A DNA stretch of 64,000 nt. Source: an uncultured Bacteroidales bacterium. Lineage in GTDB: Bacteria > Bacteroidota > Bacteroidia > Bacteroidales > Paludibacteraceae. Every line of letters begins with the position of its first letter. Positions within the stretch are counted from its first letter, which is position 1. The stretch covers positions 1 through 64,000 of the forward strand of contig UQNE01000013.1 of NCBI GenBank assembly GCA_900542355.1, read 5' to 3'. This document shows positions 36,154 through 44,255 of this stretch, one piece after another. A program made the translations under genes and the position numbers. The notes under the pieces are model-generated. The model searched no databases, was not told where the DNA came from, and saw only the letters and a program-made list of their open reading frames with translations.

Positions 36154-36246
36154 TAGGGGTACAACGCCAATGCAAAGTGCAATTGTCATAATGATGTAAA
36201 TGGCAAACAAAACACTTTGAATTCTGTTTATGCAGTGGTAAAGTAA

Positions 36247-36615
36247 ATGTTTCAGAATCTTATATTTGTAATGTTAGGCGGGGCTGTTGGTGCAGCCCTG
36301 CGCTATTTAGTAGGACTGTGTTGTGCACAATGGAGCACTAACGCATTTCCGTTTAGTACGCTGATTGTGAATGTATTAGGTTGTTTTCTATTGGGTATTC
36401 TTTGTAGTTTAGGCGAACGCTATACAGGCTTTGGCAACACCTCGGCTTACTTGATGCTTTCAGTAGGGCTTTGCGGTGCGTTCACTACTTTTTCAACTTT
36501 CTCTGCCGACACGATACGCCTAATGGATAGCGGGCATTTCTTTCTCGCCCTGCTCTATCTCCTTGTTTCCATACTTGCCGGGTTCCTTCTGTTCTACTTA
36601 GGCAGAAAAATTTAG
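36247..36615 (+). CDS. crcB: Fluoride exporter CrcB/Fluc
   Basis: 122 residues with four membrane segments and the Fluc motifs GGAVGAALRYLVG at the N-terminus, TLIVNVLGCFLLG in the second helix and GLCGAFTTFSTFS in the third. It forms a dual-topology dimeric channel that lets fluoride out of the cell. The 93 bp upstream show no fluoride riboswitch consensus. Confidence 0.93.
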   Translation: MFQNLIFVMLGGAVGAALRYLVGLCCAQWSTNAFPFSTLIVNVLGCFLLGILCSLGERYTGFGNTSAYLMLSVGLCGAFTTFSTFSADTIRLMDSGHFFLALLYLLVSILAGFLLFYLGRKI

Positions 36616-36738
36616 ACTACCATAGCCGTTCATGGTCAATTAACTACAATTAACGGATGCCCTTCCCATAAGAATGGTAGAGTACAAAAACGAATGGCAT
36701 TTAGTGGAACACTCAAGCCCTACACGAAACTGCGCATT

Positions 36739-37926
36739 CTATGGCTTGGTATAGCGACGAGAGAATAGTCGGCGAAAACCTAAGCGGATATTACCGCAGA
36801 AACGACGGAATGCCAATCGGGGAAATATCTTTGCTAATTGGAAAGCATCGTATGGGATACGCAACGCTGTGTAGAGGCGTTGTAGCAACCGATTATGCTC
36901 GGGGCGGCGCAGAGGGAAAGTGTGGATTATCGCTCCCGACTGACGATTAGCGAAGCGATAGCCATGCCCGTCGTGCAGAATCTGTCGGTATAGTCTCTCA
37001 CCGCGTTTCTCGCAGGCAGACCGATAGAGCGGGAACTCCGCTTTGGACAACCCAAGATGAGCTACCAAGACACAACCAAAGGTCTGCCAAATATCGAGCA
37101 TTGACATCTGCTGCAAGAATCCTTTGAGTTCTGCCTCAAAAGTCTGTCGTTCCTCTTCTGTCAGGGTATGCGCAAGTTGATGAAGGCATAGCATCCAATC
37201 TGCCAACTGCCGCAGTCCCACTCCATTGTTCTCAAAATGATGCCACGCATGAACAAACACATAGAGCGCATTGAAACGCACGCTCGGGATAGGTATATCG
37301 GTCTCGTTGAGCCGCACGGTGCGCAATGGCGTAAGTTCATGCTCACAGAAGTCGTTAAACGCTTTCTCTGCTCGGGGCATGCCCGGCAAGTCCATCGCTA
37401 TATTGTGAAACTCCGCCACCAGATCACGGTTAGCATCGAGTTGCATTAGGAAATGATGCCCCACATACTCCTCAGAAAACCAATAGGCATCGGGAAAAGA
37501 AGCGCGCAAGAAAGCAGTAGCACGGTCGTAGTTCTGCTCACCGATATAGAGGTCGATATCACCGTATTCGCGCATCTCGGGCGACGGATAAAGCAGGCTC
37601 AGTCCGTAGCCTTTGAGCAACACAGCGGGGATATCGTGCTGCCCAAAGAGCGTAAGCAGATCTGTGAGCAAACGGTTCTGACGCATAGTGCGCTGATAGA
37701 TGGCAAACACCTGTATCTTAAGCGATTCCCCTGCATCGATAAGGTGGTTATCCAACGCCCATACAGCCAACAGATGTCCGCAACTCTGCCGATAAGCCGC
37801 CTTCCAAAAGTCTTTCTCTTGGAGTAGCGCACGGAGCGACTGTGGGCAAGGTTCTGCCCATACTGCAGCACGGAGACAGCAGGCTACAGCGTGGTCGTAT
37901 CGGGGGTAGAGAGCGTCTGATGGCAT
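36739..37926 (-). CDS. Nucleotidyltransferase-family protein (NTP_transf_5 type)
   Basis: 395 residues from the Met at 37926; an earlier ATG at 37956 adds ten. Features: AVLLKGYGL near 102-109, then REYGDIDLYI (Asp pair at about 123 and 125), the nucleotidyltransferase active site, and a long helical C-terminus with a basic tail. Such proteins often sit beside HPr-kinase-like and PqqD-like genes in Bacteroidetes and in peptide-modification clusters. Here it overlaps the HprK-like gene by 43 bp, so the two are coupled. No precursor peptide or PqqD gene was found nearby. Confidence 0.75.
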   Translation of the reverse strand: MPSDALYPRYDHAVACCLRAAVWAEPCPQSLRALLQEKDFWKAAYRQSCGHLLAVWALDNHLIDAGESLKIQVFAIYQRTMRQNRLLTDLLTLFGQHDIPAVLLKGYGLSLLYPSPEMREYGDIDLYIGEQNYDRATAFLRASFPDAYWFSEEYVGHHFLMQLDANRDLVAEFHNIAMDLPGMPRAEKAFNDFCEHELTPLRTVRLNETDIPIPSVRFNALYVFVHAWHHFENNGVGLRQLADWMLCLHQLAHTLTEEERQTFEAELKGFLQQMSMLDIWQTFGCVLVAHLGLSKAEFPLYRSACEKRGERLYRQILHDGHGYRFANRQSGAIIHTFPLRRPEHNRLLQRLYTALRIPYDAFQLAKIFPRLAFRRFCGNIRLGFRRLFSRRYTKP

Positions 37927-38774
37927 AACACAGCAGCAAAAGTATCGGGCAGACATTGCAAACCAAAAAACGGAACGGTCATCACCACTTGCGCAATCGT
38001 GGCGTGCAGTTCGTCCATCATCTTAGGGACTATCTTCAACCCGCTGGCAGAAGCAAGCAGGTAAGCATACGCCTCGGCATGACTAAGGCGATGCATCTGA
38101 TTTTGAGGGGCTTGCGACAGTTTAACTATTCCTCGCACAGGCGCAGATTGGGCTTTGTAACAAGGGGTCTTTCCGCTCCATGGTGAACCATAGACACGCA
38201 CTTGACCATCAGACATAAGGCGCAAGACGGGGTTGTCATCGTTGAGCAACCATGCGTCGGGATAGGCTGCCTGCCACATTCGTGCGTGGGTCGATTTGCC
38301 TGTCCCCGAATGCCCGAGGAATAGTTGTGCAAAACCGTCTTTCACTACCGCCGAAGCATGCAACTCCAGTGTGCTTAGGTGAGCCGTACGAAAAGCATAG
38401 AGCAACATGGTGCCGTTGTCGATGGCGAAACGCGCATCGCTGTCCGATATATACAGGGTGGCTTGCGTAAACAGTGCATCGGTACAGAGTTGGCAGCAGA
38501 TAGGGCTTTTCTTCCATTTGGAGATAGCAAACCGCCAATACTCCGAGCGGGCATACACTTCTATGCGGGGCATATCATCGTCCGACGAGTCCATAAAAAT
38601 CAATGTATCATCTGTCTCATCCCTCATCGGGCAAGGCGATTCAGAAACCGTAAGCGTAAAAATAGGCTCACCATCCGCCACCTCAAACGGGATATAATTG
38701 ATGAGCAACGAGAGCCACTTCTCGGGGCATTCCAATGAGAATATATGGTCGGCTACGCAATACAACTTTCTCAT
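37884..38774 (-). CDS. HPr kinase/phosphorylase-like protein
   Basis: 296 residues. A diverged N-terminal domain of about 130 residues precedes an HprK-like kinase domain: LHASAVV, the P-loop GHSGTGKST (154-162), LLNDDNPVLR (metal-binding Asp pair) and YGSPWSGK. These are hallmarks of the HprK-like group found next to nucleotidyltransferases, not of true HPr kinase, whose C-terminal signature is absent. It probably phosphorylates a Ser/Thr of a protein or peptide; the target is unknown. Its start overlaps the esterase stop by 4 bp. Confidence 0.78.
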   Translation of the reverse strand: MRKLYCVADHIFSLECPEKWLSLLINYIPFEVADGEPIFTLTVSESPCPMRDETDDTLIFMDSSDDDMPRIEVYARSEYWRFAISKWKKSPICCQLCTDALFTQATLYISDSDARFAIDNGTMLLYAFRTAHLSTLELHASAVVKDGFAQLFLGHSGTGKSTHARMWQAAYPDAWLLNDDNPVLRLMSDGQVRVYGSPWSGKTPCYKAQSAPVRGIVKLSQAPQNQMHRLSHAEAYAYLLASASGLKIVPKMMDELHATIAQVVMTVPFFGLQCLPDTFAAVLCHQTLSTPDTTTL

Positions 38775-39361
38775 GGCTGCGAAGTATTTGCGGTGGAGTT
38801 ATCGATGAGCGGCAACAGCACTTCGCATAGTTTGTGCTTGATGTAATGCTCGTTCATAAAGTGGCTTTGCAGGTCGGGCGTCATCTCCGCATGCGCAAAG
38901 AACTTCTGATAATCGCGTTTGATGTCGCCCAACACTGGGTCATCCGGCGTGTAATGGCAGATGGTCATCGGTGTATCTTTGGGCGTAAACTTCTTGAAGC
39001 GAAACAAGTCCTGCATTGTAAACTTAAACTCGGTATCGCCATTCTCACGCCGACCGCGATACTTATTCGTACCTACAAACTGTTTGAGCGAGGACATCGG
39101 GTTCAAGACAGGATTGACTACCAGTTTGCGCCCTGCGAAATCGGTGCAGAGCACATAGTAGCCACCTAACGAACTGCCTATCAGGCACTTTACATCGGTA
39201 TGGTCTTTTACAAACTGATTGATTTTACCCACCGATTCTTCCACATTGTGGTTCACCTCTATGGGACACCACTCAAACTGCGGATAGTATTTCTGCAAAT
39301 CACCTACGGTATGCGAGTGGATAGAGCCCGCAAAACCATGAATATACACTACCTTTGCCAT
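38771..39361 (-). CDS. YqiA/YcfP-type alpha/beta-hydrolase
   Basis: 196 residues, cytoplasmic. It begins VVYIHGFAGS (oxyanion region) and has the nucleophile elbow LIGSSLGGYY near residue 65, NPVLNP, and a late acidic and His pair (YTPDDP; NEHYIKHK). The family are small esterases of unknown natural substrate. It is first in a coupled minus-strand run with the HprK-like kinase and nucleotidyltransferase, 21 bp downstream of the large propeller regulator, so it may also be read from that gene's promoter. Confidence 0.85.
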   Translation of the reverse strand: MAKVVYIHGFAGSIHSHTVGDLQKYYPQFEWCPIEVNHNVEESVGKINQFVKDHTDVKCLIGSSLGGYYVLCTDFAGRKLVVNPVLNPMSSLKQFVGTNKYRGRRENGDTEFKFTMQDLFRFKKFTPKDTPMTICHYTPDDPVLGDIKRDYQKFFAHAEMTPDLQSHFMNEHYIKHKLCEVLLPLIDNSTANTSQP

Positions 39362-39382
39362 AATATACTGAATTTAAGCGTT

Positions 39383-42223
39383 TTACATCTCGTTGAAGTA
39401 CTGCTTCAGATTGGTTTCCGAATCAATCTCCATCTTCTGCCGCAGCCTATAGCGCATCATCTCCACGCCTCGCGTAGTCAGGTTGAGCAGCGGCGCAATC
39501 TCCTTGGTCTGCAAGCCCATCTTGATATAGACGCACATCCGTCGCTCCTGCTTGTTCATCCACGGATACTTAGCCTTGAGGCGTTGGATAAACTTATCAT
39601 TGACTATGTCGAAATTCTCCTCAAATCGCTTCCAATCGACCGATGTATCGCTGTTGTTCTGTAGGCGTTGTAGCAGCGTCTGCATCCGCAGTTTAGCATC
39701 GTCGGTCTTGCCTGCATTGAGCAGATCGATGGCGCGGTGCAAGTCGCGCAAGACAGCATCGGTGAACTCCTTGCGGTTGTTCTCCGAGAGAATCATATTG
39801 CTCAATTCTTGGCTTTTCTGCTTTAGTTCAAACTGCGCTTTGTCATTCTCCAGTTTCAAAATCTGCAACTCTTGCTCGTGCAGTTGCTCGTTGGCACGCG
39901 CCTCTACACGCTCCTTATTAAGGCGGATACGACGACGCACACGCTGCACGATATATGCGGCAATCAGCAGCCCAAAGAGCACATAAGCCGTAATGGCATA
40001 GCCCGTTAGAAACCATGGTCGGGCAATGCTGATAGGCAGACTGCGCTCCTGTATCCCGTCGGGCGTCAGCATGCGTATATCGAGGCGATAACTGCCCGCA
40101 CGCAGAGCGGTAAAATCGCGATACGACACCGCAGATGCAGCCGTAAACTCTTTCTCCGCAGGCCACAAGCGCGTCTCAAACATCGTTGCATTGGTAGCCG
40201 TATTGCTCCCGCTGAACTCCACACGCAGCGAATAGACATTCGACGGCAACGACACCTCGCCCACCTGCTGCGGAAACGACTCGCCATACACTTTCTCGAT
40301 ACTCGGGCTGCTCGTGCGCACCGACCGAATATAGAGCGTATTTCCTTCCGCTGTACCTGTATACCGATTGAGCATAGCAGACAGGCTTACTTTGTTGAAC
40401 CCGCTCACGCCGCCCAACACCGCTTCTCCGTTGCTCAAAAAAGCGATGTTCGCAAAACCGCCGATAAGGAACTTACCCACAGGCATCACATCCATCGCCG
40501 GCGAATAGGCACCGCTCTGCTCATTGTAGGTAGCAACGCACAACTTATCGTTGCATAGCATCCATAGATTGCGCTGCTTATCCAGCCCCACAAGGGTATA
40601 GCGTGCCTCCATGGGCAAGTGTGCATCCGCCGGTTTACCCTCACGCAACACACCGTCTGCCCCTACGATACCGAAATAAGTATCGCCCGACACATAGATC
40701 TCGTCCCCTATCCGCGAGAGCGAATAGGCCTGTCTGGCAGCGGAATGCGGCAAGACCACCTCGGGCTCTACCGTTCCTTCTGCCGAGTGGACACGCAGGC
40801 GTTCCAATCCGCGCGAAGTGAGCGTCCAGATATTACCCTTTGCGTCCAATTTATAGTAGAGTGCTGTCTCATTAAACCCGTTTAAGTGGCGCAGTTTCCA
40901 CCCTTGCTGCGAGTGCTGCAGCACCGAGAAGCCGATGTATGTCCCCACAATCGCGCCTTCCACTTTGCTATTCTGCTCTATGCTCCAGACGCCGTCGGTG
41001 GCCTCTATCGGCACAAAAGCATCACCTCGCACCTCAAACAGACCTCGGTTGTGGCAGCATAGCAAGACACCATCCATCTCCGTCAGGCTCCACACTTGTC
41101 CGAGCGAACCTTCCACCAAGCGCAGTTGCCCGTTGCGCAGGCAATACAAGCCTTGGTTGGTACCCAAATAGAGTGCCCCTCGGTATTCATAGGCCGCATA
41201 ACCCGACCCATAATCCACTATCGTGTTGTCGAGCCGCTCGATGGGCAACATCAACTGCACACAATCGATACCCTTATCGAAACCAATCCACAGGTTGCCC
41301 GCTTTGTCAAAAAGCAGACTCAGCACCGTGTTGTTTTGCAAGCCGTTCTCGCGTGTCAGAAAGCGGCAGTGTTTCCCCTTCAAGTCGGTCAGCACCACGC
41401 CTGTACGCACCGTACCGAACGCCATATACCGGTCGTTAACCGCCATCGTATAGAGTTGGTTGGCAATGATATAATCGTCCGCATCGGTACGAAAACGCTC
41501 CACCGACTCACCATTATATAGGTATATCCCGCGGAAGTCAGTCGCAATCAGCACGCCTTGTCCGTCGTAAGGCAGCAATGCGCACACCACCGAACTGCGC
41601 AGTTTCTCCGAACCGCGCAGGGCATGCAATCGGTTCGCACTCAGCACATACACATCACGCGCCGTAGCCACAAAAAACTCATCCCCAATCAGCAACGAAG
41701 TGCGTATCACATCGCCCGGGTCAATCACCTCCACTTGCTTGTCGTTGTCTATCAAAAAGATATAGTTGCGCGTCTGCACATACAGCCGTTCCTCGCTCCA
41801 AAAAATCTTCCATACCTCCCCAAAATGGCGATAACGATCGGGGATATTCTCCGCCAACGACTGATAGATCAATGTGCCGTGCTCGTTAGGACGGAAGACG
41901 CCAAAGTCGTCCGTTCCTCCGGCATAGACAGCCCCTGCGGTGTCGGTGGCTATTGCCCGCACCACCGTTGAATTGCCTATACCATAGAGTTTCCAGCGAC
42001 TGCCGTCATATTCCAGCATACCATGGTTATTCGCCGCATAGATCCAACCGTTTTGCTGCTGCAATAGTGCCCAGTTCTGTGTACCCGCATCGTAGTCATC
42101 GGGCGTAAAAGTGCGCACAAGCGGCACCCATTCTGCACAAATAGGAGCCGACAACAAAAGCAGTATCCACAAAAAGAAACTACGGAACTTCAAGAAACAA
42201 CTATTAAAACACGAGCAAAACAT
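39383..42223 (-). CDS. Propeller / Y_Y_Y / LuxR-type HTH membrane regulator
   Basis: 946 residues. A signal-like segment near 12-30, then a long periplasmic beta-propeller (two-component-regulator-propeller repeats such as NLWIGFDKGID and GALYLGTNQGLY), a Y_Y_Y domain near 640-720 and one membrane helix (about 735-755). A cytoplasmic coiled coil (RVEARANEQLHEQELQILKL) and a C-terminal helix-turn-helix (NKQERRMCVYIKMGLQTKEI, LTTRGVEMMRYRLRQKM) follow. It has no histidine kinase or receiver, so it links an envelope signal directly to DNA, as in other Bacteroidetes propeller regulators. It is preceded by an 18-bp repeat array in its leader. The start may lie slightly downstream. Confidence 0.85.
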   Translation of the reverse strand: MFCSCFNSCFLKFRSFFLWILLLLSAPICAEWVPLVRTFTPDDYDAGTQNWALLQQQNGWIYAANNHGMLEYDGSRWKLYGIGNSTVVRAIATDTAGAVYAGGTDDFGVFRPNEHGTLIYQSLAENIPDRYRHFGEVWKIFWSEERLYVQTRNYIFLIDNDKQVEVIDPGDVIRTSLLIGDEFFVATARDVYVLSANRLHALRGSEKLRSSVVCALLPYDGQGVLIATDFRGIYLYNGESVERFRTDADDYIIANQLYTMAVNDRYMAFGTVRTGVVLTDLKGKHCRFLTRENGLQNNTVLSLLFDKAGNLWIGFDKGIDCVQLMLPIERLDNTIVDYGSGYAAYEYRGALYLGTNQGLYCLRNGQLRLVEGSLGQVWSLTEMDGVLLCCHNRGLFEVRGDAFVPIEATDGVWSIEQNSKVEGAIVGTYIGFSVLQHSQQGWKLRHLNGFNETALYYKLDAKGNIWTLTSRGLERLRVHSAEGTVEPEVVLPHSAARQAYSLSRIGDEIYVSGDTYFGIVGADGVLREGKPADAHLPMEARYTLVGLDKQRNLWMLCNDKLCVATYNEQSGAYSPAMDVMPVGKFLIGGFANIAFLSNGEAVLGGVSGFNKVSLSAMLNRYTGTAEGNTLYIRSVRTSSPSIEKVYGESFPQQVGEVSLPSNVYSLRVEFSGSNTATNATMFETRLWPAEKEFTAASAVSYRDFTALRAGSYRLDIRMLTPDGIQERSLPISIARPWFLTGYAITAYVLFGLLIAAYIVQRVRRRIRLNKERVEARANEQLHEQELQILKLENDKAQFELKQKSQELSNMILSENNRKEFTDAVLRDLHRAIDLLNAGKTDDAKLRMQTLLQRLQNNSDTSVDWKRFEENFDIVNDKFIQRLKAKYPWMNKQERRMCVYIKMGLQTKEIAPLLNLTTRGVEMMRYRLRQKMEIDSETNLKQYFNEM

Positions 42224-42328
42224 ATCTGATCAAGCATAATATCTAACTAAACCAAACATGCCTGATCAAGCATAGTATCTGATCAAACCAAACATATCCA
42301 ATCGAGCATAATATCTAATCAAGCCAAA
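42221..42328. repeat. 18/36-bp tandem repeat in the regulator's leader
   Basis: Six contiguous 18-bp units forming three 36-bp pairs: CATATCTGATCAAGCATA type alternating with ATATCTAACTAAACCAAA type (starts 42221, 42239, 42257, 42275, 42293, 42311). The first unit includes the start codon of the regulator (minus-strand ATG at 42221-42223). The array occupies nearly the whole leader between promoter and gene. There are no spacers. Confidence 0.85.
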
Positions 42329-42349
42329 CATGGTATATCTAAATCGCCT

Positions 42350-42381
42350 GCAAAGATACGAAAAAAAAGGCAAATATGCAA
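42350..42381 (-). promoter_or_regulatory. Bacteroidetes-type promoter for the propeller regulator
   Basis: On the minus strand TTTG at 42378-42381 and TATCTTTG ending at 42351, spaced 19 bp. The predicted leader is about 120 nt and consists mostly of the 18-bp repeat. Confidence 0.65.
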
Positions 42382-42597
42382 ATTTTCAAGCATATACACA
42401 GGACAACCGCATCAAATCGGGAATGCTTATTCATTATTGAGCACATTATTGAGGGTCAATTCTAGAACCCCTGCGCAGCAGCATTCTCTACATTCTAATC
42501 ATTCCTATCACGCCGATAATACAATCTCTACATTCTCTCCATTCGGGACCGAGGAAATAGTTTTGATACACCCGTCCATGCTCATTCGTTCTTTACC

Positions 42598-42762
42598 GAG
42601 CCTGTTCCCTGTCGATATCGGGTCGTTATTGGGTGATTATCGGATGATTATGCGGTGATTAAGGGGTGATTATGCGGTGATTATGCGGTGATTAAACAAA
42701 TCCGACCGTAGGCTGACCATACCCTGAGCATACTCCGAACATCCTCATACCACCGATACATT
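42598..42762. repeat. 11-bp-periodic array, copy 2
   Basis: Fifteen 11-bp units from 42598. GGGTCGTTATT is followed by six GGTGATTA-type units, then CAAATCCGACC, GTAGGCTGACC, ATACCCTGAGC and ATACTCCGAAC. The order matches 30376-30540, with one additional GGTGATTA-type unit here. It is flanked by other low-complexity DNA: a 9-bp CATTCTCTA-like series at 42482-42508 and repeated TCCCTTGTCC at 42774 and 42801. The gap 42382-42824 holds no gene. Confidence 0.8.
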
Positions 42763-42824
42763 TTGTCCTTTATCCCTTGTCCTTCGTCCATGGTCCATCA
42801 TCCCTTGTCCCTTATCCAATCAGA

Positions 42825-42857
42825 TTTGCATAAATCGACAAAAATCAGTATCTTTGC
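42825..42857 (+). promoter_or_regulatory. Bacteroidetes-type promoter for the HxlR regulator
   Basis: TTTG at 42825-42828 and TATCTTTG at 42849-42856, spaced 20 bp; leader of about 27 nt to the ATG at 42890. Confidence 0.65.
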
Positions 42858-42889
42858 ACCGCACAGTAACACACAAAAAACTACGGAAT

Positions 42890-43270
42890 ATGCTACACGA
42901 GAATGAAATACAGGACATCCTGTTCCCGCACTGCCCGATACGCAATGTGCTGTCGCGGGTAGGCGATAAATGGTCGTTGCTGGTGCTGCACACCTTAGAG
43001 CAAAGCACTGAACCTGTGCGCTTTAATGCGCTGCAACGGTCGTTGCCCGACATCTCGCAAAAGGTGCTGACCACCACCCTGCGGACGCTGGAAGAGGACG
43101 GATTTGTAGTGCGAACGGTATATGCGGAGGTACCGCCACGGGTGGATTACCAACTGACGGAGCGTGTACACTCGTTTATGCAGGCATGCACACCGATGCT
43201 ACAATGGGCAGTAAGCCACTTGGACGACATCGTGGCCGACCGCAAGCAGCATAGAAAAATTAGTGTGTAG
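42890..43270 (+). CDS. HxlR-family transcriptional regulator
   Basis: 126 residues from MLHENEIQDILF; an upstream in-frame ATG lies within the promoter-proximal leader and is unlikely. A winged helix-turn-helix of the HxlR/MarR-like type: CPIRNVLSRVGDKWSLLVL with the single conserved Cys near residue 15, RFNALQRSLPDISQKVLTTT as the recognition helix region, and a wing (VVRTVYAEVPPRVDYQLTE). The Cys suggests sensing of oxidants or electrophiles. Targets are unknown; the divergent propeller regulator is nearest. Confidence 0.9.
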   Translation: MLHENEIQDILFPHCPIRNVLSRVGDKWSLLVLHTLEQSTEPVRFNALQRSLPDISQKVLTTTLRTLEEDGFVVRTVYAEVPPRVDYQLTERVHSFMQACTPMLQWAVSHLDDIVADRKQHRKISV

Positions 43271-43331
43271 CGCGTGCTTATCCCCGTAGAAAATTAGCAG
43301 AATCCCATTGCGGGACGATACAAAATAGTAT

Positions 43332-44237
43332 CTAAATCCACGGATAGCGCAAGCGGTGCGAAGCGGTGCGCTCCTCTAAGCGGGCAAGGAATGCCTGCGA
43401 CTGAGGCGAATCGGGGTGCAAGAGCGTGTGATGGCGGTCAAGGTAGAGTTGATGAAGCGTCTGCATCTCCCCGCGAGTATCGGCTTCGATATAGGTATCT
43501 GCAAAACGCTGCCAGATATAGCGGACAGCCAACGGACTCGGATGAAACATATCATCGGCGTAGAAACGATAGTCGCGCAGTTCATCGAGCATAATCTCAT
43601 AAGACGGGAAATAAGCAGTGTGGCTGTCGAGCAGTTGGTCGATAGCCAGCAGCAGAGTGGCTTTGGAGAGTTGGTTCTGGTGCAAACCGTCCTTGATATG
43701 CCGAATAGGCGAGACGGTGAATATAAACTGCTTGTCGGGATAGGCGGCAAGGATTGGTTGCCATACACCGACGATGTCCTCTACCGACAAGCGACGACGG
43801 GTAAACTGCGAGGCGGGCAGTTTATGGCAGTTGGCAACCACCATACCATTGCGCTCATAGACCCATGCGGTGCCGAAAGTGATAATCACCACCGAAGCCT
43901 CAGCCCAAGCCTGCTGCATACGCCCGATACTCTGCTCCACCGAACGGCAGGTTTGCTCCTTGTCGGACGAAGAGAACGCACCGTGGTGGTACATCGAATG
44001 AAACAGCCCGCCCCACTCCACCAACTCCGGCATACGCGTCAGTGCCAACGCATTAGCGATAGAAACAGGGTTGTAGAGCGTCCCGAACGGGTTGGCGGTG
44101 ATTTGGAAATAGTACTCCGACATCTGCTCTGCGATATTGTCGGCAAAGCACGAACCGAGCATCAAGATATGGTCAGAATAGCGGATAGGTCGCTGCGAAG
44201 CGGGTATCTGCACCGGTGTAGAGAACTGCATAGTCAT
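43332..44237 (-). CDS. GSCFA-domain protein
   Basis: 301 residues with the family's namesake LGSCFADNI near residue 30, NPFGTLYNP, ITFGTAWVYE, FTVSPIRHIKDG and YFPSYEIMLDELRDYRFYADD. The Ser and His blocks resemble SGNH hydrolases, so an esterase or acyl-transfer activity is likely, but the family's role is unknown. Cytoplasmic. It begins 18 bp after the LolC/E-type permease on the same strand. Translation may start at the second Met. Confidence 0.88.
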   Translation of the reverse strand: MTMQFSTPVQIPASQRPIRYSDHILMLGSCFADNIAEQMSEYYFQITANPFGTLYNPVSIANALALTRMPELVEWGGLFHSMYHHGAFSSSDKEQTCRSVEQSIGRMQQAWAEASVVIITFGTAWVYERNGMVVANCHKLPASQFTRRRLSVEDIVGVWQPILAAYPDKQFIFTVSPIRHIKDGLHQNQLSKATLLLAIDQLLDSHTAYFPSYEIMLDELRDYRFYADDMFHPSPLAVRYIWQRFADTYIEADTRGEMQTLHQLYLDRHHTLLHPDSPQSQAFLARLEERTASHRLRYPWI

Positions 44238-44255
44238 AGCGGGATTGACGGATTA

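Noticed and set aside
36154..36246. Fluoride riboswitch before crcB
   Set aside because: No conserved riboswitch core was found in this 93-bp gap.
42221..42328. Possible CRISPR array (36-bp repeat, three copies)
   Set aside because: The copies are contiguous with no spacers, and each is two 18-bp halves; no cas gene is nearby.
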